Under the pieces are notes generated by a model. The model was given only the letters and a program-made list of their open reading frames with translations. It did not search any database and had not been told where the DNA came from. Shown piece after piece: positions 1-8,829 of a DNA stretch of 47,424 bases. A program made the position numbers and the translations under genes. Positions within the stretch are counted from its first letter, which is position 1. Each line of letters starts with the position of its first letter. Source of the DNA: Flavobacterium sp. (GTDB lineage Bacteria; Bacteroidota; Bacteroidia; Flavobacteriales; Flavobacteriaceae); contig NZ_JAPZUB010000030.1 in NCBI RefSeq assembly GCF_027533505.1, forward strand, positions 1 through 47,424, given 5' to 3'.

Positions 1-182
1 CGAAGATTTACATTTTTGACCGTTACGGTAAACTCTTAAAGCAAATCAGTCCCACGGCAGCAGGATGGGATGGTACCTACAACGGTGCCTTGATGCCTGC
101 CACCGACTACTGGTTCTTGGTAGAGTACTTTGAGGGGAATGTTGCGAAGGAATTTAGAGCGCACTTCTCGTTGAAAAGGTAG
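1..182 (+). CDS. C-terminal end of a T9SS-secreted protein (type B sorting domain), partial
   Basis: An open frame enters from the left edge (first complete codon at base 3) and ends at the TAG at 180-182, giving about 59 visible residues. The pattern KIYIFDRYGKLL, then GWDGTYNG, PATDYWFLVEY and a final basic FRAHFSLKR is the gliding-motility-associated C-terminal domain (type B sorting signal) used by the type IX secretion system. The protein is therefore probably exported across the outer membrane and surface-attached or released. The functional part lies outside the window, so its activity cannot be told. A TAGA heptamer array starts in the stop codon itself, and a hairpin terminator follows. 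Confidence 0.9.
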   Translation, partial: KIYIFDRYGKLLKQISPTAAGWDGTYNGALMPATDYWFLVEYFEGNVAKEFRAHFSLKR

Positions 183-235
183 ACTTTAGATGTTAGACGT
201 TAGACTTTAGACGTTAGACTTTAGACTTTAGAATA
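180..235 (+). repeat. Tandem heptamer array TAGACKT-like, eight units, starting in the stop codon
   Basis: TAGA recurs at 180, 187, 194, 201, 208, 215, 222 and 229, exactly every 7 bp, with three mostly variable following bases (CTT, TGT, CGT and so on). The first unit is the TAG stop codon of the upstream secreted-protein gene. No function is known to me. Related AGA-NNNN arrays occur at 15551 and 16836. Confidence 0.9.
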
Positions 236-268
236 AAAAGAGCTGCTCAGAAATGGGCGGCTTTTTTT
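235..268 (+). terminator. Rho-independent terminator of the secreted-protein gene
   Basis: AGCTGCTC at 241-248 pairs (with G-U pairs) with GGGCGGCT around 255-262, preceded by an A run and followed by seven T. It directly follows the heptamer array and ends the rightward transcript. Confidence 0.75.
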
Positions 269-279
269 ACAATTAGAAA

Positions 280-314
280 ATTCATCATTCATCATTCATA
301 ATTCCTAATTCTTT
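280..314. repeat. Tandem heptamer array ATTCNNN, five units
   Basis: ATTC recurs at 280, 287, 294, 301 and 308, exactly every 7 bp. It lies just past the terminator and before the GC-rich structured element. AT-rich heptamer arrays of the same period also occur at 17269 and 31364. Confidence 0.8.
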
Positions 315-318
315 CCGC

Positions 319-440
319 GCGAGGGGTGGCAGTGGAAATCCTTGCCGCAGCGCAGCGGAGGCAAGATTGCAACGAACGACCCGACCCCGAGGCGGTTAAC
401 CTCCATAGGAAAACGGGGGTAATTCCGAGGGGGCGCGCCC
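319..440. repeat. Structured GC-rich intergenic element, copy A
   Basis: This is a hairpin-rich block in an otherwise AT-rich gap between convergent genes. CTTGCC (341-346) pairs with GGCAAG (360-365). An outer GCGCG (about 317-321) can pair with CGCGC near 434-438, and GGGT near 324 with ACCC near 379. The blocks ATCCTTG, CAAGAT, CGACCCG and the closing CGCGCCC are shared with copy B at 12415-12502, in the same order. It may be a small interspersed element or a structured RNA; I cannot tell which. Confidence 0.6.
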
Positions 441-506
441 TAATGATTGTAGCAACCTACCTACCGGCTGGCAGGTGTGTCGATGTTACAATGGGGTAAT
501 AGAGAA

Positions 507-543
507 TAAAAAAACCTGCAGGTATGGGAGTACGATGCAGGTT
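507..543 (-). terminator. Terminator of the kelch-like gene
   Basis: AACCTGCA at 513-520 is the inverse of TGCAGGTT at 536-543. Read leftward, the hairpin is followed by a T run (A run at 508-514 on the plus strand), placing it just downstream of the leftward gene ending at 577. Confidence 0.85.
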
Positions 544-576
544 GGGGTGATAGAGATAAAAATCCTATAACCGTAT

Positions 577-2181
577 TTACCGTCGCAATAATTTTTGGGT
601 TTGATAATAGTTGCGATCAAAGATTAGCGTGATAAATAGCACTTCGGAATACACGGCATCAAGTTCAAAATCAAGGATATTGGTTCCTAATTTGGATTTG
701 GTTAACCGTCCTTCCATAACTAATTTACCCGTGCCATCGGTGACAAGGTATTCCATGGAAGCCTCGTAAGGAAATTCGTAAGTGAGTTTGATTTTTTGGT
801 CGCTGCTTGGATTAGGGGCGATTGAAAACTGAAAGGGATGTGGTGCGCTCACGGGTTGTACATGAAGTATGGGTTGCGCTACGAGACGCACTTCATAAAT
901 GACCGATGAAGGTGCGGTTTGTGCCGTTTGATTGTTGGTGAAAGGATTTTGAGACGCACTAGCGATTCCCCCAACAATGTAACCTAAAACAAAATTATCG
1001 CTTGTAATTTCATCCAATTTAACGATGTCATTTTCGCGATGGGGTAATTGCAGATTGGGAAGAAACTCGGAACCAGCCCCAACAAAAATGGGCATTTCTT
1101 CAGGCTGACGGTATTCGACCCAACCGTTTATAGGGTCGCGGGTTACTCGACTAATCGTTTTCACAAAAGGAACATTGGTGTCTTGCGTTAGGGTATTACC
1201 TTGGTAATAGTACTGACTTAATCCACCAAAAAATAGGGTATGCATTTTTTGCGTTACAGCATCATACAACTCCACATGGGCACCATGGTAATTGCTCAGT
1301 AACTGACTATAGGTCGTTTGCGGAATGTAACCTGATGTATTGATATCGACAGGATACAGAAACGGAAGGTTGGCATTAACCTGAAAAACACCGCTTGAAA
1401 TCATATAACCAGTGCTTCCATCCTGGAAAATTTGGGGAATTAAATTGTAATCTCTACGGTGTAAATGAACTGCGTCTATGGTTTCAATGTAATCAGTGAC
1501 CTGCCAAAGCATATTTTGATAGGATAACTTAAACTTTTTAATCGCATCAGTATAGGTTTGCGTAAAAGTGGGATTGTTCATTGGATTATAGCGTCCGTCA
1601 AACCGATGTCCTCCCACTAAATAAAACGTATCCCCAATTTTACCTAACTGTCCCCCCGTCACTGCAAAACGGGTATCGTCGAGTTGTTGAAAAGTGGAAG
1701 GTTGCAAACTCCCAGCTTGTACATTGGCTACTAATGCCGGTAAGTTTACGAGGGTCAACTTGGGGTAGGTAATGTGATTGTTGGCGGTATTTGAAAACCC
1801 ATATCCTCCTATCAAAATTAGGGTATCATTTTCTTGGTAAAAATTGATATTGGTGGCCTGCAATTGCTCCTGCAAACCAACACTTAAACTCGATAAGGGA
1901 GCTGTCCATTGTTGCCAAGTTGCAGTGTCTACTACACGAATTTCGGTGTTATTGGCCGATGCAGGAAAGGCATTAAAGGGTTGCCTTGCATGTAATCCAT
2001 CGAGACGCCCACCAATAAATATCCATTTGCCTTGGTATTGCGCTTTTGCAAACGATTGAATGCCACCAAAACCGGGAACATTGATAGGAGTTAACTGAAT
2101 TTGATAATTAAAGTCGGATTGCGCTTCGGAAGTACTCCAGAGCATCCCAAAAAAAGCAATCCAAAATAAACGATTTTGCAT
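577..2181 (-). CDS. Secreted kelch-like protein with T9SS type A sorting domain
   Basis: This 534-residue protein begins with a signal peptide (hydrophobic to about residue 20, cleavage near EAQS). The body carries repeated kelch-like cores in which a beta strand precedes a glycine pair: IFIGGRLDG, LILIGGYGF, FYLVGGHRFDGRY, LFFGGLSQYY and YIVGGIAS. This suggests a beta-propeller. From about residue 455, FSIAPNPSSDQKIKLTYEF onward and a basic end (LLRR) match the type A T9SS C-terminal domain, so it should be exported to the surface. The ligand or enzymatic role is not evident. It is a single-gene unit with its own terminator. Confidence 0.85.
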   Translation of the reverse strand: MQNRLFWIAFFGMLWSTSEAQSDFNYQIQLTPINVPGFGGIQSFAKAQYQGKWIFIGGRLDGLHARQPFNAFPASANNTEIRVVDTATWQQWTAPLSSLSVGLQEQLQATNINFYQENDTLILIGGYGFSNTANNHITYPKLTLVNLPALVANVQAGSLQPSTFQQLDDTRFAVTGGQLGKIGDTFYLVGGHRFDGRYNPMNNPTFTQTYTDAIKKFKLSYQNMLWQVTDYIETIDAVHLHRRDYNLIPQIFQDGSTGYMISSGVFQVNANLPFLYPVDINTSGYIPQTTYSQLLSNYHGAHVELYDAVTQKMHTLFFGGLSQYYYQGNTLTQDTNVPFVKTISRVTRDPINGWVEYRQPEEMPIFVGAGSEFLPNLQLPHRENDIVKLDEITSDNFVLGYIVGGIASASQNPFTNNQTAQTAPSSVIYEVRLVAQPILHVQPVSAPHPFQFSIAPNPSSDQKIKLTYEFPYEASMEYLVTDGTGKLVMEGRLTKSKLGTNILDFELDAVYSEVLFITLIFDRNYYQTQKLLRR

Positions 2182-2253
2182 GGTGTTATTTTTTTCAAAG
2201 GTATCCGATTATTCTCCTACCGACTGTAACCAATGTTACGATTTACCCTCGGT

Positions 2254-2284
2254 ATAAAAAAACCTACAAGCGCTATTGCAGGTT
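2254..2284 (-). terminator. Terminator of the efflux operon
   Basis: AACCT/CAA at 2261-2269 is mirrored by TTG/AGGTT at 2276-2284. Read leftward it ends in a T run, closing the operon that ends with the DUF2892 gene. Confidence 0.8.
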
Positions 2285-2291
2285 GGCTTTT

Positions 2292-2477
2292 TTAGTCTTT
2301 AACCCCGAGTTTGGTGAGGATATCTTCCATGAGGCACCATTTGGTGAGGGACGATTGGAGTAAGTTGGCCCCCACAAAGGCGGTGAAACCGAACCAATAT
2401 GGGTGCACAAAAAGGCCTAATGCCACACTGATGAGGATAAAACTGCCAGCGATGGCGCGAATGATTCTATTTTTCAT
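2292..2477 (-). CDS. DUF2892 (YgaP-like) small membrane protein
   Basis: The 61-residue protein starts MKNRIIRAIAGSFILISVALG and has two hydrophobic helices (about 5-25 and 28-47), matching the DUF2892 / inner-membrane YgaP-type fold. The motif GxNLLQSSLTKWCLM with one cysteine is typical of the family. It is the last gene of the efflux operon, 11 bp after the PII-like gene. The family is often linked to sulfur or redox-stress proteins, but nothing here shows the substrate. Confidence 0.8.
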   Translation of the reverse strand: MKNRIIRAIAGSFILISVALGLFVHPYWFGFTAFVGANLLQSSLTKWCLMEDILTKLGVKD

Positions 2478-2488
2478 AATTTTTATTT

Positions 2489-2794
2489 TTAAATGTATTG
2501 CTCAATAGGGAAAGAAGCCGCATGGACTTTGGACGGCGTGTCTAACGTAGCATTTAGGCTTTGTATCGCCGAAAAAAGGGGATTCCATTGATCGTCTTCT
2601 AGAAAAATATGGTACAAAACGGAATCGGTAGTTGGTATTTCAGTACCAAACCAATTGCTTTCTAACGGCTCTTGAACGGGCTGGCTATAGCCATTTACGT
2701 CGTGGAAGGAATAGTGCTTCACGCCTATTTTCTTCAAAACCTCTTGAATTGCTTCTTGATAATCGGTTATTGCTGTAATCAGTATTAATTTCAT
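2489..2794 (-). CDS. Small PII-like protein in the efflux operon
   Basis: This is a 101-residue soluble protein. The order of an N-terminal strand (MKLILITAI), a helix (YQEAIQEVLKKIGV), then SFHDVNGYS resembles the ferredoxin-like PII/DUF3240 type of fold; this is a fold guess from pattern, not a confident family match. It lies about 85 bp downstream of the RND permease gene in the same direction. PII-like proteins occur with heavy-metal RND pumps in other bacteria, which would suit a ligand sensor or regulator of the pump. It could also be an unrelated small cytosolic protein. Confidence 0.6.
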   Translation of the reverse strand: MKLILITAITDYQEAIQEVLKKIGVKHYSFHDVNGYSQPVQEPLESNWFGTEIPTTDSVLYHIFLEDDQWNPLFSAIQSLNATLDTPSKVHAASFPIEQYI

Positions 2795-2879
2795 AATTCT
2801 TTATTTAAAAAAAGATCCGCTAGCCACCCAATTCCTTGGTATGTAATGAAGTCACTAGCGCTAAACGGACGCTTTTGAA

Positions 2880-5800
2880 TTAGTTATTTTCCCATTTTTT
2901 TCGTTCGGTGATATAATAAATCAAGGGCACTACAATTAGGGTAAGTAAGGTAGAAACAATGGCTCCTGCTACAAGTGAAATGGCCAATCCTTGAAAAATG
3001 GGATCGAACAAAATAATCGAAGCCCCAATCACAACCGCTCCTGTGGTCAACAAAATCGGTGTGGTACGCACGGCACCTGCATCGATAATCGCTTGTTTTA
3101 AGGGAATACCTTCATGGAGTCGAATTTCGATAAAGTCGATGAGCAGTACGGAATTTCGAACCATTACTCCAGCCAACGCAATCATTCCGATAAAAGAGGT
3201 TGCGGTAAAGAAGGCGCCGAGCAACCAGTGCCCTAATACGATTCCGACTAAAGAAAGCGGAATCGCTAACATCATGACAATGGGTGTTTTGAAGTTTTGG
3301 AACCAACCGACAATCAACATATAGATGATAATGATAACCACCAAAAATGCGGTGCCAAGGTCACGGAAAACTTCGAGGGTGATTTGCCACTCCCCGTCCC
3401 ATTTCACGGTAAAATTACTCTCATCTTCGGGTTGGCCCATGTATAAATCGGATACCGAATACCCTGCAGGTAATTTAATTTTTTGCAGTTTTTCATTCAT
3501 CCCTAGAATGGCGTAAACCGGACTTTCAAGCGCGCCTGCCATATCCGCTGTAACGTAGACCACTCTTTTTTGGTCTTTACGAAATATGGTTTTCTGAAGG
3601 GTATCTTTTTTGATTTGAATCAAATCACTGACAGGAACTACATTTCCATGACTTCCTTTAATCTTAAGGGCGCCAATATCGTCCAACGAGGATTTATCTT
3701 TGTCATCCAATGACAAGACGATTCCTACATTGTCATGGGAGGTTTCATCATACAAATTAGAAACTGGATATTCTTTTAAAAGATAGGTCAGATTCCCCAC
3801 TACTTGTTGCGGTGCAATACCATTGAGCATGGCTTTTTCTTTATCTACTTCCAAATGATATTCGGTTTGAGGTTCCTCTACCATCCAATCGATATCCACA
3901 ATATCGGGTGTTTGGTGTAAAATGGTTTTCACTTGGTTGGCCACTTTGATTTGCTCTTTGTAATCGGGACCGTAGATTTCGGCCACTAATGTCGATAATA
4001 CAGGAGGTCCGGGTGGGACTTCGATGATTTTCACATGGGCTCCGTATCGTTTAGCGATTTTCACTATTTCGGGACGAACGCGTTTGGCAATTTCATGACT
4101 TTGCGGATCACGTTCTTCTTTGTGCAACAAATTCACCTGAATATCGGCCATATTGCTTCCTCCGCGCATATCGTAATGACGTACCAATCCGTTGAAGGTA
4201 ATCGGCGCCGAAGTACCAATATAGTTTTGGTAATTCACCACTTCGGGAACGGTAGAAAGGTATTGTGCAATTTCTTGCGTTACCACTGCGGTTCGCTCCA
4301 AAGTAGTGCCTTCGGGCATATCGATTACCACTTGGAATTCATTTTTATTATCAAAAGGTAACATTTTCACGGCGACACTTTTGGTAAAAAACATCGTAAC
4401 AGAACCCAACAATAAGAGTACGGTGATGCCTAACATCCAGCGGCGTTTTTTCGAACTCTCCAGGAAAGGTCGTTCCAGTTTATTGTAGACTTTATAAATC
4501 CAAGAAGTTTCCAGTCCTTCTTCTGCTTTGTGTTCATTTTCCTCTTTTTCTTGAAGAAAATGATACCCTAAGTACGGCGTGATGGTTAAGGCTACGAATA
4601 AAGAAAGAAGCATTGCGATGGAGGCACCGATAGGCATCGGACTCATGTAAGGTCCCATCATCCCCGAAACAAATGCCATTGGGAGAATAGCGGCAATCAC
4701 GGTGAATGTGGCTAAAATTGTAGGATTACCCACTTCATTAATTGCGAAGATCGCGGCTTGCTTAAACGGTAAGCGCTTCATTTTAAAATGGCGGTGCATA
4801 TTTTCAGCAATAATAATACTGTCATCGACTACAATTCCGACTACAAAAACCAAGGCAAACAAGGTGATTCTATTTAACGTATATCCTAACAAATAGTAGC
4901 TAAATAAGGTCAACGCAAAGGTTAACGGTACAGAAAGGAAAACGACTAATCCACCGCGCCATCCCATGGCCAACATGACTAAAACAGTTACGGCAATGAT
5001 GGCTATTCCTAAGTGCATGAGCAACTCCCCTACTTTATGGGAAGCGGTTTCTCCGTAATTTCGGGTCACTTCCACATGGACATCGTTTGGAATAATGGTT
5101 TTCTTAAGTGCCTCCACTTTGGTACTGATTTTCTCTGAAATTTTCATCGCATCGGCCCCTTTGACCTTGGCAACCGAAATCGTCACGGCAGGATAATCTG
5201 AGGGATTTCCTTTCCCTTTTTCATTGGCTTTGCCGTAACCAAAAGAAACATAACTTCGGGGCGTTGAAGGTCCGTCTTCCACGGTAGCCACTTGTTTTAA
5301 GTACACGGGTCTATTTTGGTAAACCCCAACCACCAATTCTTCAATATCTTCAGCGGTTTGCAAAAATTGGCCGGTAGTCACCAAATATTCTTGATCCCCA
5401 TGCACTAGTGCACCGGATTGTGAACTGCCGTTGTTGGCTTGAATCATTTGCATAATTCCCAAAGGATCCACCCCTGTTTCAGCCATTTTATCTTTATCTA
5501 AAATCACTTTCACTTCGCGATTACGTCCCCCGATTTCTTTGGTGATGGCTACATCTTTCACTTTCTCAATTTCGGAAGTCACTTCTTCTGCGATTTGACG
5601 TAATTCGAAGTCGTTGTATTTTTCGCTCCAAAGGGTGAGTCCGAGCATCGGTACATCATCAATGGAACGGGTTTTTACGATGGGTTTGTAAACGCCTTGT
5701 GGAAATTCATGCTCGTGTTTCATCAATTCGTCATACAATTTCACATAGGAACGTTCGATATCTTGACCCACATAAAACTGGACAATAATCATTCCTTGGC

Positions 5801-6074
5801 CGTTCATCGCCATACTGTGAATATGTTCGACCCCTTTGATATTTCCAATGATTTTTTCTAAGGGTTTGATGACCCGACTTTCCACTTCGGCTGAACTGGC
5901 ACCAGGATATCCTACCATGACATCTGCCATGGGCACATTAATTTGAGGTTCTTCTTCACGGGGAATCAGAAACGAACTGTAGACACCGATAATCATCAGT
6001 GCAACCATCAACAAAACCGTCAGTTTTGAATGGATAAAAAAGTGGGCTATTTTCCCAGAAATTCCTTCTTTCAT
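2880..6074 (-). CDS. RND efflux transporter permease (AcrB family)
   Basis: At 1064 residues this is the usual length for the inner-membrane proton-driven pump of a tripartite efflux system. It has an N-terminal transmembrane helix (about 15-33), a large periplasmic porter region, and helix clusters near 340-500 and 870-1050. The proton-relay pair D417-D418 lies in GIVVDDSIIIAEN, as in AcrB TM4. The early motif EEEPQINVP and PGASSAEVES is typical of AcrB-type pumps found in Bacteroidota. It starts 11 bp after the adaptor stop codon, so the two are co-transcribed. The sequence alone does not separate drug from metal or solvent substrates. Confidence 0.95.
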   Translation of the reverse strand: MKEGISGKIAHFFIHSKLTVLLMVALMIIGVYSSFLIPREEEPQINVPMADVMVGYPGASSAEVESRVIKPLEKIIGNIKGVEHIHSMAMNGQGMIIVQFYVGQDIERSYVKLYDELMKHEHEFPQGVYKPIVKTRSIDDVPMLGLTLWSEKYNDFELRQIAEEVTSEIEKVKDVAITKEIGGRNREVKVILDKDKMAETGVDPLGIMQMIQANNGSSQSGALVHGDQEYLVTTGQFLQTAEDIEELVVGVYQNRPVYLKQVATVEDGPSTPRSYVSFGYGKANEKGKGNPSDYPAVTISVAKVKGADAMKISEKISTKVEALKKTIIPNDVHVEVTRNYGETASHKVGELLMHLGIAIIAVTVLVMLAMGWRGGLVVFLSVPLTFALTLFSYYLLGYTLNRITLFALVFVVGIVVDDSIIIAENMHRHFKMKRLPFKQAAIFAINEVGNPTILATFTVIAAILPMAFVSGMMGPYMSPMPIGASIAMLLSLFVALTITPYLGYHFLQEKEENEHKAEEGLETSWIYKVYNKLERPFLESSKKRRWMLGITVLLLLGSVTMFFTKSVAVKMLPFDNKNEFQVVIDMPEGTTLERTAVVTQEIAQYLSTVPEVVNYQNYIGTSAPITFNGLVRHYDMRGGSNMADIQVNLLHKEERDPQSHEIAKRVRPEIVKIAKRYGAHVKIIEVPPGPPVLSTLVAEIYGPDYKEQIKVANQVKTILHQTPDIVDIDWMVEEPQTEYHLEVDKEKAMLNGIAPQQVVGNLTYLLKEYPVSNLYDETSHDNVGIVLSLDDKDKSSLDDIGALKIKGSHGNVVPVSDLIQIKKDTLQKTIFRKDQKRVVYVTADMAGALESPVYAILGMNEKLQKIKLPAGYSVSDLYMGQPEDESNFTVKWDGEWQITLEVFRDLGTAFLVVIIIIYMLIVGWFQNFKTPIVMMLAIPLSLVGIVLGHWLLGAFFTATSFIGMIALAGVMVRNSVLLIDFIEIRLHEGIPLKQAIIDAGAVRTTPILLTTGAVVIGASIILFDPIFQGLAISLVAGAIVSTLLTLIVVPLIYYITERKKWENN

Positions 6075-6085
6075 ACTACCCTAAA

Positions 6086-7165
6086 TTACTGTACCGTTAC
6101 GGGTACACCGTTATACAATCGTCCTTGTGCTGAAACAATGTAGGGTTCGTCAGAAGTTAATCCTGATAAAACTTCGACTTGACTGCCGAAGGTTTTACCA
6201 ATGCGAATCCAACGTAATACGGCGCGTTTTTGATCACTAACCGTATATATTCCGATTAATTGGCCTTGATGCACCAAAGCGGATTCGGGAACGACAACCG
6301 ATTGTGTTTGCGTTGCTGTTGTTTTGGGGGCAACTGGAAATTGAACGTGTGCAAACATGCCCGATTTCAAAGAAGCTTCTTGGGTATTCAAATTAATTTT
6401 AACCAAATATTGCCCGCCTGTATTTTTAGCGGAAGCGGAAACTTCGGTAACGGTTCCAGCAACGGTTTTATTAAGGGATTTTACTTGTACAGTAGCATTC
6501 ATTCCATTGTGAATTTGATCGATCGCATTTTCCGCCACCATGGCAGTGACTTGCAAGGCTTTTCCACCTTCGATACTCACTAAGGGCATCCCTGGATTGG
6601 CCATATCACCTTCTTTTACGAAAGTTCCCGTAATTTCACCTGCAAAAGGAGCGGTGATGTTGGCATAGTTGAATTGAGCCATCACTTCGTTTCGCATTTG
6701 TTTCGCGCCTTCGAGTCCGGCCTTTGCCATCTCATAGCGTGAAGTCATGTCATCCAGTTCTTTTTGAGAAGCCGATTGTTGTTGGAACAAATTTTGGAAC
6801 CGTTCGTAATCTTTTTTCGCATTTTGAAACGCTGCATTCGCTTGAAGAATAGAGGCTTCTACTTGAGCTTTTTTGGCTTGTAAATCAGTATTATTAATAC
6901 GCACCAATAATTGACCTGCGGCAACGCGTTGGCCCATTTTTACATGGACTTTGGTTACATAACCCATCATTCGGGTACTTACATTGGCACTACTCACGGC
7001 TTCAATTTTTCCGCTTGCGGAGACATAATCCTTGTTTGAAGTGGTTAATTCTCCTGAAACGGTGACAGGAACTGCGGTTTCCGTTGTTATTTTTTTGGTA
7101 TCCTGACCACAGGCAGCAAAAAGAAGCACCGTGGAAAAAACGGTTATGATTTGTATTTTTTTCAT
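6086..7165 (-). CDS. RND efflux periplasmic adaptor (HlyD/MFP family), lipoprotein
   Basis: From the ATG at 7165 the protein is 359 residues and begins MKKIQIITVFSTVLLFAACG, a lipoprotein signal with cysteine after LFAA. The frame is open nine codons further upstream, but that would bury the signal, so 7165 is preferred. It has the barrel-sandwich half motif (GYVTKVHVKMGQRVAAGQLLV), a coiled-coil hairpin of about 75 residues, the second half (NITAPFAGEITGTFVKEGD) and the beta-barrel domain. It bridges the RND permease and TolC. It lies between those two genes in the operon. Confidence 0.92.
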   Translation of the reverse strand: MKKIQIITVFSTVLLFAACGQDTKKITTETAVPVTVSGELTTSNKDYVSASGKIEAVSSANVSTRMMGYVTKVHVKMGQRVAAGQLLVRINNTDLQAKKAQVEASILQANAAFQNAKKDYERFQNLFQQQSASQKELDDMTSRYEMAKAGLEGAKQMRNEVMAQFNYANITAPFAGEITGTFVKEGDMANPGMPLVSIEGGKALQVTAMVAENAIDQIHNGMNATVQVKSLNKTVAGTVTEVSASAKNTGGQYLVKINLNTQEASLKSGMFAHVQFPVAPKTTATQTQSVVVPESALVHQGQLIGIYTVSDQKRAVLRWIRIGKTFGSQVEVLSGLTSDEPYIVSAQGRLYNGVPVTVQ

Positions 7166-7213
7166 GGATTTTGAATTTAGTTCACGATTCATTTTCAGTG
7201 TAGGTTACTATTA

Positions 7214-8524
7214 TTAGGGTTTTGGATTCAAAAATTGGAGATACTGTTCTGTAAATTGATATTCGAAAATCGATTGTTGGTATTCCAATTCTTTTTGGTA
7301 CATCAAGGTTTCGGATTGCAAAACATCGGTCGTTTTTTCTAATCCTTGTGCAAATCGATTTTGACGAATACGGTAGGCTTCTTTGGATTGTTCCCAAGCC
7401 AACTGCGCATTAGAAACTTTACTTTTAGCATCTTGAAATTGTCGTTGTGCTTTTTGAAATTCAAGCTGACTTTGTTTTTTATATTGATCGGCTTCGGTTT
7501 CAGCCTTCTGAAATTCGGCTTTGGCTTTATCGATTTTACCATAGGATTTCATTCCGTCAAAAAGATTCCAGGATAATTGGGCACCTAATAGATAGCCATT
7601 CGCTTGAAATCCCATTACTTTACGATCATAAAGTTGATAATTCCCAAAAGCATTTAAGCGCGGAAGCAAACTCATTTGCTGCATTTTAAGCATATTCTTG
7701 TAGGCTTCGGTAGTTTTTTGATACGCTTGAAAATCAGAACGGTTTTCGTTCAGTGTTGCAATCAGGGCAATTTCAGTTGGACTTGCTTCCAGCGTCTCGG
7801 TGGGTTTATAAATTCCTTTTATATCTTCGTTGAGTAAGAAAGCGAGATAGTCGGATGCGTTTTGAACATTAGAACGGGCCGATGCTAATTGATTTTTTAT
7901 TTCGTTTACGCGGACTTGCACGTTTAACACATCTGTTTTTTGGACCATTCCATTCTTGAAATAATTATCTACGAGTTTTAAATTAGCCGTTGCAGTGCCT
8001 TCTGCTTTTTGCATCACGGCAACCGCTTTGTAAGCCAATTGCAATTGCATATACGCTTTCACCACTTCGAGTTGCAAGTATTCCTGTGTGCGCTTTGATT
8101 GCAAACCATAGGCATCCATTTTGGCTTTGGCTGCTTTTCGTCCCATCCAACCATCCAGATTAATTAGGGGTTGTTGCACTTCAATTTGCGTGGCGAAGTT
8201 TTGGGTTTGATTAGGATTATTTAAACGATTGGGATCAAAGTCCATTGGTGTTAGAATTTCCTGATTTAATTTTGATCCAAAAGCCATCAACGGATTTGTG
8301 GTGACCATGGCCGTTTGTGAAGCGGAAATGGAGGGCAAAAAGAGGGCACGGGTTTGTTTGTAGTCGGCTTTTGCCCCTTGATAATTGTGTTGCGCTATTT
8401 TTAGTTGAAGGTTTTGGGTTACTTTTTCTAGTAATCCACTTTTGGAAATGGATAGGGTGTCTTGGGCTTGGAGTCCGAGCATATTTCCAAGAATCAATGT
8501 AGTAAATAAGACTGCTTTTTTCAT
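7214..8524 (-). CDS. TolC-family outer membrane efflux protein
   Basis: The start is taken at the ATG at 8524 (436 residues), giving the signal peptide MKKAVLFTTLILGNMLGLQAQ. The frame stays open eight codons upstream. The rest is two long alpha-helical coiled regions with the repeated TolC pattern (LxxxVxxxNLxLKIAxxNY and later the matching helical repeat), and the end is a short tail. It would form the outer-membrane channel of the pump encoded by the next two genes. It is the first gene of the operon; about 48 bp separate it from the adaptor. Confidence 0.92.
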   Translation of the reverse strand: MKKAVLFTTLILGNMLGLQAQDTLSISKSGLLEKVTQNLQLKIAQHNYQGAKADYKQTRALFLPSISASQTAMVTTNPLMAFGSKLNQEILTPMDFDPNRLNNPNQTQNFATQIEVQQPLINLDGWMGRKAAKAKMDAYGLQSKRTQEYLQLEVVKAYMQLQLAYKAVAVMQKAEGTATANLKLVDNYFKNGMVQKTDVLNVQVRVNEIKNQLASARSNVQNASDYLAFLLNEDIKGIYKPTETLEASPTEIALIATLNENRSDFQAYQKTTEAYKNMLKMQQMSLLPRLNAFGNYQLYDRKVMGFQANGYLLGAQLSWNLFDGMKSYGKIDKAKAEFQKAETEADQYKKQSQLEFQKAQRQFQDAKSKVSNAQLAWEQSKEAYRIRQNRFAQGLEKTTDVLQSETLMYQKELEYQQSIFEYQFTEQYLQFLNPKP

Positions 8525-8545
8525 CGTATATCGGTTATGATGAAG

Positions 8546-8553
8546 CAAAAATA
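8546..8553 (-). promoter_or_regulatory. -7 element (TAnnTTTG) of the efflux operon
   Basis: Read leftward the bases are TATTTTTG, an exact match to the Bacteroidota -7 consensus, ending about 21 bp before the TolC start codon. No well-spaced -33 TTG is seen. Confidence 0.55.
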
Positions 8554-8573
8554 AGGGTGGGTTTTGGGGTGTA

Positions 8574-8606
8574 CAGTTACAATTGTTACTGTGTAACTTG
8601 GGTTAC
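8574..8606. promoter_or_regulatory. GTTAC-repeat operator candidate upstream of the efflux operon
   Basis: CAGTTACAATTGTTACTG at 8574-8591 is palindromic at 16 of 18 positions. GTTAC/GTAAC recurs four times through 8606. It sits about 20 bp upstream of the -7 element, where an activator or repressor of the pump could bind. No regulator gene is adjacent. Confidence 0.4.
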
Positions 8607-8829
8607 AAAGGGCATTATCGTTTATAAAAAAAAGAGGTGGTTAAATTCAGAACATCCATTTTACAACCTGTTGCATTTCTAAATTTCTCGTTTCGCTTAC
8701 CCAAAATAAAGACCATCTCATTATCAACAATTTATCTTCAAAAACAGTTGATAACTTCGTCGAACATTTGTTAAATTCAAATTCATAACCCTTTAATTTT
8801 AATATTGTTAACCAATAAACTATTTGATT

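Larger units (their letters stand above)
183..576. other. Intergenic region between convergent genes
   Basis: No gene is seen here. It holds, in order, the TAGA heptamer array, the rightward terminator, the ATTC heptamer array, structured element A, and the leftward terminator of the kelch-like gene. Bases about 441-506 hold nothing I can identify. Confidence 0.6.
8525..8829. other. Divergent intergenic region
   Basis: This gap separates the leftward efflux operon from the rightward membrane-protein gene. It holds the -7 element and the GTTAC repeat cluster. Bases 8611-8829 are AT-rich with no gene, hairpin or clear promoter that I can defend. Confidence 0.5.

Noticed and set aside
180..314. 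Tandem arrays considered as a CRISPR array
   Set aside because: Units of 7-8 bp with 2-5 constant bases and no spacers of 25-40 bp; no cas genes are present.
4035..4896. Several rightward frames inside the RND permease gene
   Set aside because: They lie antisense to a strongly supported coding sequence, with no family pattern or start context.
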